Below are positions 57,031 through 64,000 of a stretch of 64,000 nucleotides of DNA, piece by piece; position 1 is the first letter of the stretch; every line of letters begins with the position of its first letter. A model generated the notes under the pieces. That model worked only from the letters and a program-made list of their open reading frames with translations. It searched no databases and was not told where the DNA came from. The DNA is from Papaver somniferum. Its lineage: Eukaryota > Streptophyta > Magnoliopsida > Ranunculales > Papaveraceae. Position numbers and translations under genes: made by a program. The DNA lies in NCBI RefSeq assembly GCF_003573695.1, contig NC_039359.1, positions 77,576,783-77,640,782 of the forward strand. Direction: 5' to 3'.

Positions 57031-58108
57031 ATGAAGAATTTTAAGGGTTCAAAAGGTTTTTCAAATAACCTAGGTTCTTCATCCTCCTCAATGGATCTTC
57101 CTATTGAACAAAATTCTATTAGGATTAGATTTGTGGATGAATCCTGCAGCAATGTATTTGAAAAGATTTTTTCTACTGGGTTTATTTTAGAAAAGAAATT
57201 GGATAATACAAGTGGGTATAAGGAGGATTTAACTTGTTTTGGAAAATTCAAGCTTGGAAACATCTTTGATGGTCTTGGTGATGGTTTTGATACTCTTACT
57301 AGAATTTTTCTATGCCAACATTTATGATGTTGTTCGTGAAGACATGGAATTCAAGACCATGGTCAATAGAAAAAAGATTCTAGTTAATATAGAATTGATT
57401 TCGAAGATTACAAAAATTCCATTGGGTAATTTTCGCCTTCCTAGACCAGTCGATGAAAGACCTTTTCATGAAACTATTTCAAAAGGTCTTTGTGGGAAAA
57501 GTGTTGTGTGGAAAGGAGGAAAATTCCCTACTAATGAACTAGACTTCCATTTAAAGTCTTTTGGAAAATTGGGTATTTCTAACCTTTGTCCTTATACAAT
57601 TGAAAATTCTCGTTGGAGCCGTGAGTTTGCGGAATTGGTCTATTACCTTGATATGGAAACCAATGATCTCGAAATTTGTGGATTCATTATTTATCAAATG
57701 TTGAATATGAATTCCGTCGACAAGAAGTTAGGCTACCCTTTCTTGATTGAGCGTATTTGTCGAAACTTCTCCATTGAGCCCGTTGGGAACTCCATCCGAA
57801 CTCCCAAGCTTGTTCGTCCGTGTACTTTTAGTCGAATGGGGGAATATGATTTCAAAAGGAAAAGATGTGACACAAGTAATGGATCGAGTAATTCTTCCTT
57901 GAAGCTTATTCACCAAATTTACAAAGGTGTTTGTAAGTTGAATACCAAAGTAAATTGTGTCCAAGAACAATTACTTGTAATTTCTACCAAGTATCCCGAT
58001 ATTAAAGAAGACATGAACAAAGTTCGTTCCACCTTCATGGCCTCCGAAGATGAAGATGATGAGTATCTTTTCTTGTGCTTCTTTATATTGGTGTTAAAGT
58101 TCTTTTAA
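57031..58108 (+). pseudogene. Putative plant transposon protein/Athila ORF1-like, frameshifted
   Basis: ATG 57031, Ser-rich start (MKNFKGSKGFSNNLGSSSSS). The first frame is good to about 57300; a one-base shift then moves reading to the frame that ends at TAA 58106-58108. The second part has EFFYANIYDVV, then ISKITKIPLGNF, then LKSFGKLGISNLCPYTIENSRWSR, then LEICGFIIYQMLNM. This order matches the 'putative plant transposon protein' domain found in Athila-type and related retroelements, recalled as a pattern and not searched. The tail is acidic with possible coiled coil. About 350 aa if restored. Role in the element unknown. Confidence 0.55.
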
Positions 58109-59476
58109 TATCTAGTAAATCTTCTTATGAGAATTTTATTCTTGTTTTGTTTAGAAGAATAACTAGAGTTTGGAATAGCCATTATGGTGAGTACACATAG
58201 CTATGTCCAACGTTTTCATCTTCTTGTTTTTAGGTTTATTTGATTAAATTCTATAAAATTGTTTTGGAATATGATAATTACAGTATTAATCTTTATGATT
58301 TTATATATTTCAATATGTTATGGGATATGTATGTTTGCATACGTGAATTATTATTGTCCCATACGATGTCAAAAGTTATCTCGTTTATATGTCGATATGC
58401 ATATATTGATACAAGAATGAATGAACTTTTGACAAAAAAAAGTTAAGCCTATTATGTAAACTCTTTGATAAAAGATAGGTTAAAATATTTTTTTACAAGG
58501 ATTATGTCAATTGTACGTCGTTATGCAAATAGTGATGGGAAATAGAATGAATCCTTGTATATTCCGCAGTATTGATCTTCCCTGATCCATATTTTATGTA
58601 TATACTGTGTGGCTCCATAAGTATTCTTGTGTGAGCATTTCCAACTAAACTAATCATAGATTCATTTGTGATTATTTTGGTTGAGTATTCCGATTAGATT
58701 AATCATGGGTTCTCTTGTGGTTAATTTGATTGAGAATTTTTGTATAACAAAATCATTTTTTGGTTTTTGGTGTCCAAAGAAATCCTTATTTTCTTGTAAA
58801 AGTAAGGTCTCTCTTGTTGTTCTTTAGGGAAGGACGTCAAATGGGGGAGAGTTCTTTTGAACTTGCGCTTAATTTCCATATCTTTGTGGGGGAGTGCGGC
58901 TGTGGAATAGTTGAGGAATTATCTTGTATCTTTATAAACTCCGTGATGAATGCATTTAGCTTCGGATTTATGATTGCATCTAAACAAAGTTGATATGTAC
59001 TTTTCTCTGGTCTTGAACCGTCTCCATGAGAATTTCATAAGGATCCCGTTTTCCTACCTTTGCCAATTTTATTGACAAAAAGGGGGAGAATTAATATGTA
59101 GTTCACACTACAAATACAAATGGTTTACGTGTTTTACGGATCATTATGTAAGGGGGAGTGATACATATCACCATAGTATTGCTGTCGAAGTTGTGATATG
59201 AGAACTTTGATGTTGTGTAATAATACTAGGACACTGTATAACAATGATCCAGAGCATTTTTTTTTCTCATTGTTATGGTTACGGAACTTCAACAACGATG
59301 AAGCTAAACTTACAACCTTTGGAATCATTGGAGAGTACTTGGAAGTGACGAAGATTTCGAGTAATGTTGAAGCACCAAGGAAATCAAGCATGTGGACGTG
59401 AAGCTACAAAGTTTTATATATTTTGTAATCCATATGTATTGATAGTTTTGCCACTAAAATTGACAAAGGGGGAAAT
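58109..59476 (+). other. 3' noncoding region of F-G element
   Basis: No gene. Related to 5181-6344. Hairpin variants near 58637 and 58691-58733, polypurine-like GGGGGAG runs near 59083 and 59154, and polypurine tract AAAGGGGGAAAT (59465-59476). Confidence 0.75.
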
Positions 59477-61921
59477 TGTTAGAGCATTGCTCGGTCGAAC
59501 TTGCATGTGTTGCTATCTCAAGCATGTTTGTCAATATTAGTGATCAAAACTATATGTCTTGATTTCTCGTTTACTTATGACTAGGTCTCAGTCTAGGATA
59601 GTTAAGTGTAGTTGAAGCTCCAGACTCCATGGCGAACATCTTACGAAGACGAAGAAATGCTCGAGGAATAAGTGGAACTTCATCCGACTAAAAGGTATGT
59701 GGAGACATGAAATTATCTATCACTCAAAAGTCTATTCTATCTCCTACTCTTGAGACAAATTCGTATAAGTATGATATTTTTCATACATACACATTTGCTA
59801 TTTCGAGCCGAGTTTACTCGCCTATACTTTTCTCGAAATATGTGTTGGTAATATTTCGCTTTAACCATTTTCATCATTACCCGTGACGAAAGTCATGATG
59901 ACGTTTCAATCTTGAAAATAGCTTTGATGACGATAGTCGATTATTTATGTCTAACGACTATTATAACATTATAGAAGAATGTTTCAATGATTGAAATGTA
60001 GAGTTGAGATTACCATCTATGCATATAAGCATATATAGTTTGTTCGCAAATTTGTGTATAAATCCATGTACCGGAAGCCAAATGCGTGCATACGTGTGCA
60101 TGCGGTATTGGTAAAGGAGACAGGTTAGGTACGCGTACCCGTACGCGTACTGGCGGATGTTTTCCACCGAAAATTTCTGCTGAGTTTGTAGTTTGCAAAC
60201 TTGTAAACCAGTCACCTTAGGTACGAGTATGTGCCACAAAAGTTTTCGAACCGAAAATTTCTGTTGAGTTTGTAAACTCAAATCCGATAGCTAAGGTACG
60301 CATACCCGTTCGCGTACTCAAGCCGGTGATATCTCAAATCGGCAGTTCATGAACTTAAAATAATAAATTATAATGAATGCAATCTTTGCAAACCGTAGCT
60401 ATATTTTTCATGAATTGATTCAAGTGGATCAAACCGATTTTCTTTCAATTGTGTCTATGAATAAAGACCTAAGCAATTGAACACTCTTCAACTAAATCTT
60501 ATGGGTCATTTGAACTAGTTATGAGAAAGATAAATACGGTTAATATGAAAGTGCTCATATGCCTAACCATTGGTTAACTATTTGTGAAATAACTAAGTGT
60601 ACACGTTTAGGTACGGTTACTCAAACCTAAATGAATACATTTCATTTGTGTGTGTGACAAGCTAAGTTTCGATCTAACGGTTGACAGATATAGCTTTGTT
60701 GAATAAGGTTTTTCATCTAACAGTGAATATTGAATGCGAAGGTAACTTAGATTGCAAACCCTGATTTGAAAACTATATAAAGGAGATATCTAGCATTTGG
60801 AAAAACTAATCCCCACACCTCCTGTATGATACTAGTTGGTTTGCTATAGTCAATTCTCTTTTAAACTTAGGTTTGTTCTCGAGACCCTGTAGGTTAACGA
60901 CTGAAAGACTTCATTGGGATTGTGAAGCCAGACGAAACTACTTTTCTTGTAGTTGAGCATCTGATCTTGCCATTTTCTATCGTACGAGTTCAATTGAATA
61001 ATTGTCTTGAGATTATATCTCCGATAGGGCAAGATAAAAAGAAATCACAAACATCTTCGTCTCATCGTTTGTGATTCCACAATATCTAGTTTCGCTAACA
61101 TACAATTTAGATTATTATGAGGTGATTGATAATACTAGGTTGTTCTTTGGGAATATAAGTTCAGGTTATCAATTAGTTCATGTTCACCTTGATTTATCAA
61201 AAGACGTAAAAAAAACTCTTGGGTATTTCTGTGGGAGACAGATTTATTCAATCCTATAGACTTTCTTGTGTGAAACATATTTTTCTATAAAGTCTTCGAC
61301 TTTGGGTCGTAGCAACTCTTAGTTGTGGGTGAGATCAGCTAAGGGAATCAAGTGCGCAGTATCCTGTTGGGATCAGAGGCGTAGGGAGTACAACTGTACC
61401 TTGGTTCAGCGGGAGACTGATTGGGGATCAACTACAGTGAAGTCCGAAGTTAGCTTGGAGTAGGCTAGTGTCTGTAGCGGCTTAATACAGTGTGGTGTTC
61501 AATCTGGACTAGGTCGCGGGGGTTTTCTGCATTTGCGGTTTCCTCGTTAACAAAATTTCTTGTGTCTGTGTTATTTCTATTCCGCATTATATTTTGTTAT
61601 ATATTGAAATATCACAGGTTGTGCATTGTATCGATCAATTGTGAAATCCAACCTTTGGTTGTTGATTGGAAATTGATTGATCCTTGGAGATTGGTCTTTG
61701 GTGCCATCCAAGTTATTATCCTTGTATTTGATAAAGACTCGCAGATTTTTATTTGCTTGAGTATAGATCAAATTAAGTGAGAGAGATATTAACTCTTCGA
61801 TATACTTTTATCTAGATTGAGTCTGAATGTCTAGTTGATTCTCTAGAAAGTATATTGGAGTTAGTCCATACAGATTGCTAATCGAAATATTGGATGAGGT
61901 TGTTGTACCCCCGCATTTTCA
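59477..61921 (+). repeat. LTR G
   Basis: 2445 bp, TGTTAGAGC...TTTTCA. TATA box 60774-60781. CGCG palindrome GTACGCGTACCCGTACGCGT at about 60129-60148. Followed by duplication GAACG. Confidence 0.9.
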
Positions 61922-61989
61922 GAACGTCGGAGATCTGGGCTTGGATATATTCCGGAGTCGAGGATGACTCCAATTTAAGGTGGTGGTAT

Positions 61990-62261
61990 TGTAATACGCC
62001 GATATTCGGCAGTGGTTGGCCGAACGGATTATAAGTAATGGTGTGTCCTTTCCTAACACCGAGGCCTTTTCAGCACAATTGGCTCCAGAGTTGGCAGAAA
62101 ACTTTTCAATTAAGCCTGCTCGGGCAGGAGTAATCCAGGGATGGGTGACCATTTGGGAAGTTTCTGTTGAATTACTGCAACAAAGCCCGTTGAAAATCCC
62201 ACACTGCCAGATGGCCGCAGTGGCTAAGTGGGGACAATATCGGTGGAGGACGATCATTACA
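61990..62261 (+). repeat. Cassandra 3' LTR
   Basis: 272 bp, TGTAATACGCCG start, CATTACA end, purine-rich AAGGTGGTGG just before it (61977-61986). Confidence 0.88.
62107..62165 (+). promoter_or_regulatory. 5S rRNA-like Pol III internal promoter in Cassandra 3' LTR
   Basis: AATTAAGCCTGCTCGGG, GGGATGGGTGACC and TTGGGAAG blocks. Slightly more diverged in the A box than the 5' LTR copy. Confidence 0.82.
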
Positions 62262-62266
62262 ATGTT

Positions 62267-62990
62267 TTTCTTTTTAATTTGATATGGCCACCCAAGATTT
62301 TATGTTTTTATGATGTAATATTTGTGATACATTTATCATCTGACCCAAATTTTGTTTTCTAACTCAAAATCTAGCTCACGAGCTGACATTAATACATGTG
62401 AAACAAAATCTGCACTATCATCAGAAGTATGTGATTGCGGCTTAAAATATGTGAACGACCCTATGTATGCCCTACAACCAAATTTACTTACTGATCTTAA
62501 TTCTACGTAGTGATCCAAAAATTTTCTATGTAACCTTATGTAACCCGAAATCTTCCCGATGATCAAAAATTTTCTAACTGGCCTAAACCTACCACTATGA
62601 CCATAATTCTGCTTAATTTATATTTGTCTTGTGAAACAATATTTGACCGGTGACCCAAAATTTTACTTGTTTTCCAAAACCTATACCTTATCACAAATTT
62701 ACCTTGTGAATCTTTGTCGGCCACGCCAAATCCATATCGTGATATGAAATATGCCATACTGATTTAAAGTCTCTATTGTGTATGCATCATAAATCAAAAT
62801 TTGTATGTATAACCAAAATTTAACCCGTGACCCAAATATATTACGAAACAAAAATTTGTTCAACGATTCAATATATGCCACAAAAGATTTACTGTGAGCA
62901 AAAATTTGCCACACTTACACAAAATCTAACTGAAGTTGAATCCATTAACCATTTTTTTCTCCACCTCCGCTTAACCATCAGAGTGAACTA
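62267..62990 (+). repeat. Degenerate short-unit repeat, right of Cassandra
   Basis: Many GTGACCCAAAATTTTAC-like words separated by about 20 bp (clear near 62341, 62651 and 62827). Continuation of 52780-53225. Small ORFs in it are chance. Confidence 0.55.
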
Positions 62991-63083
62991 TGTCCTTAGA
63001 AACTTTAGCCTAAGTTGAGTATTTTCTCAATGAGGAACCATATGAGAAAGGCCTTCAAATTCTGACATTTTCCAGGAATTTGC

Positions 63084-64000
63084 TGTTGGAGAAAAATGAG
63101 TTTTTAGTTTAAATATTTTGGTCTTGGTGTGGTTTGATTTTAGGACCAAGGGGTTCTATGGATGCTCACTCATTTTTTTGAGTGAATGAATCTCTTTAGT
63201 CCTACATTGGGTATACTAGAGAAGGAGCTCCACTATATAACCATATTCCTATGAAATGTGCGCGTACACCATACACCAAGTCGTATGTCTACTCGATACT
63301 ATTTTTGCTAGTTTTTTCTTTATGAAATAATTCCAAAAATAATTTTCTTCAGTGCTTTATTTATAGGAGAATTTCTTTTTCGTCTTTGATTTGTTTACAA
63401 GAAACTTGTTTATACGGAAACCTAAATCTAAGTTGATTTACAAATAATCTTCGCCTATAAATACTACTCGAAAACCTGTTTAGAAAACACACCAGAAGCA
63501 GCTCTTCTTTTCATCATCTTCTTGTTTTATTTTCTGCGGCGTGTTCACTTCCAATCCCTGTTACTAAGTTCAAGCGTGGGTAACTTTCGTTGTGTTAACT
63601 CAATTTATATCGGGCAGTCTTATCCTGGACACATCTTTGCTGTGAGTGGTTCAACATTACTCATCTTGAATATACCCGCGAGCTAATGTGTTCAGGACAA
63701 CTTGTTGAACCTGTGATTTTTCTCTTGTCAAGTTGTTTCGATTCAGTTCTTTACATATTATTTTGATACATCCAACGTGCTGTTAATTGTTGCAAGATTC
63801 CAATATTTTCTTTGTCGATTTTAATTTTTAATTGGGAGGCTATACTTTGTGCTCTGCGGTTCTGATTATTTTCTTGTAATTCTGTTACTGTTTTAGTGAC
63901 CCTAAATTTTGCAATTCAAATAAAAAAATATCAATAGGAAAATAAAGTAAAGTTGTAACTTTCTCAAATATATATATTTTTTTGCAATATGGTGGACTTT
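63084..64000 (+). other. Possible start of another LTR, open at window end
   Basis: TGTTGGAGAAAAATGAG at 63084, a CACTATATAACC TATA region near 63230 and CCTATAAATAC near 63456, then a pyrimidine-rich leader-like stretch. This layout is common in plant Copia LTRs. No second LTR or coding sequence is in view, so the call is tentative. Otherwise no gene is seen. Confidence 0.35.

Larger units (their letters stand above)
53600..61921 (+). mobile_element. Complete LTR element (LTRs F and G) inside Cassandra
   Basis: 8322 bp with a perfect target duplication GAACG (53595-53599, 61922-61926). LTR F 53600-55993, LTR G 59477-61921, internal 55994-59476. LTR ends, TATA block and 3' noncoding region are related to the A-E family. 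The ORFs, however, are different: an unknown ORF at 56208-56639 and a transposon-protein-like ORF at 57031-58108. No pol domains. Non-autonomous. Confidence 0.92.
53226..62261 (+). mobile_element. Cassandra-type TRIM retrotransposon, split by a large LTR element
   Basis: LTRs 53226-53499 and 61990-62261 with a short internal region (53500-53599 and 61922-61989). Without the 8.3 kb insert the element is about 0.71 kb, the usual Cassandra size. 5S rRNA-like sequence in each LTR, primer site TGGTATCAAAGCC and a purine tract before the second LTR complete the pattern. Flanks GTGTT (53221-53225) and ATGTT (62262-62266) look like a target duplication with one change. Non-coding; needs another element's enzymes. 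Confidence 0.9.

Noticed and set aside
61919..62282. ORFs on both strands across Cassandra LTR
   Set aside because: LTR is non-coding; frames not conserved in the 5' LTR.

Overview
The window is repeat-rich plant nuclear DNA, almost certainly from a flowering plant with a large genome. Supporting this are L1-type LINE, Ty3/gypsy, TR-GAG-like, Cassandra-type and MULE sequences with plant-style primer sites. There is one intron-containing GDSL esterase/lipase gene. The species cannot be fixed from sequence alone. All boundaries were read by eye and may be off by a base or two.

Layout. (1) 1-33210 is one minus-strand LINE cut in two. Its ORF2 tail is at 1-879 and the rest at 28641-33148. The cut is filled by a 27.8 kb nested LTR cluster (880-28640). 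(2) That cluster is a head-to-tail array of three LTRs (A 880-3028, D 15144-17528, E 20778-28640 interrupted) with two internal regions. A complete relative (LTRs B 6345-8716 and C 12514-14882) sits in the first internal region with TSD GTTGT. A gag-protease-only element (21723-27284, TSD CTAAC) sits in LTR E. (3) 33586-34864 is the only convincing host gene, a three-exon GDSL hydrolase. (4) 35562-49972 is a minus-strand Ty3/gypsy element with short LTRs and a broken gag-pol. It is interrupted by an LTR pair with only 20 bp between the LTRs (36783-40788) and by a 5 kb insertion that may be a solo LTR (43384-48464), itself holding a MULE (45515-47130). A second copy of the integrase end lies beyond its upstream LTR. 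(5) 50418-53225 has no recognisable gene. It holds GC-rich inverted motifs and degenerate A-rich repeats. (6) 53226-62261 is a Cassandra-type TRIM with 5S rRNA-like sequence in both LTRs. It is split by another large LTR element (53600-61921, TSD GAACG) of the same broad LTR family as A-E but with different ORFs. (7) From 63084 to the window end there may be the start of another LTR.

The large LTR family (A-G) is the most interesting content. It has about 2.1-2.4 kb LTRs, iMet-type primer sites, G-rich polypurine tracts and no recognisable reverse transcriptase or integrase. Two colinear ORFs of unknown function recur in three copies (about 390 aa and 136-139 aa). In the 53600-61921 element they are replaced by a different ORF set that includes an ORF resembling the 'putative plant transposon protein'/Athila ORF1 group. 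LTRs and 3' noncoding regions stay related, so the coding cassette looks exchangeable. Conserved hairpins near the 3' end and palindromic CGCG motifs in the LTR promoters are further candidate functional parts.
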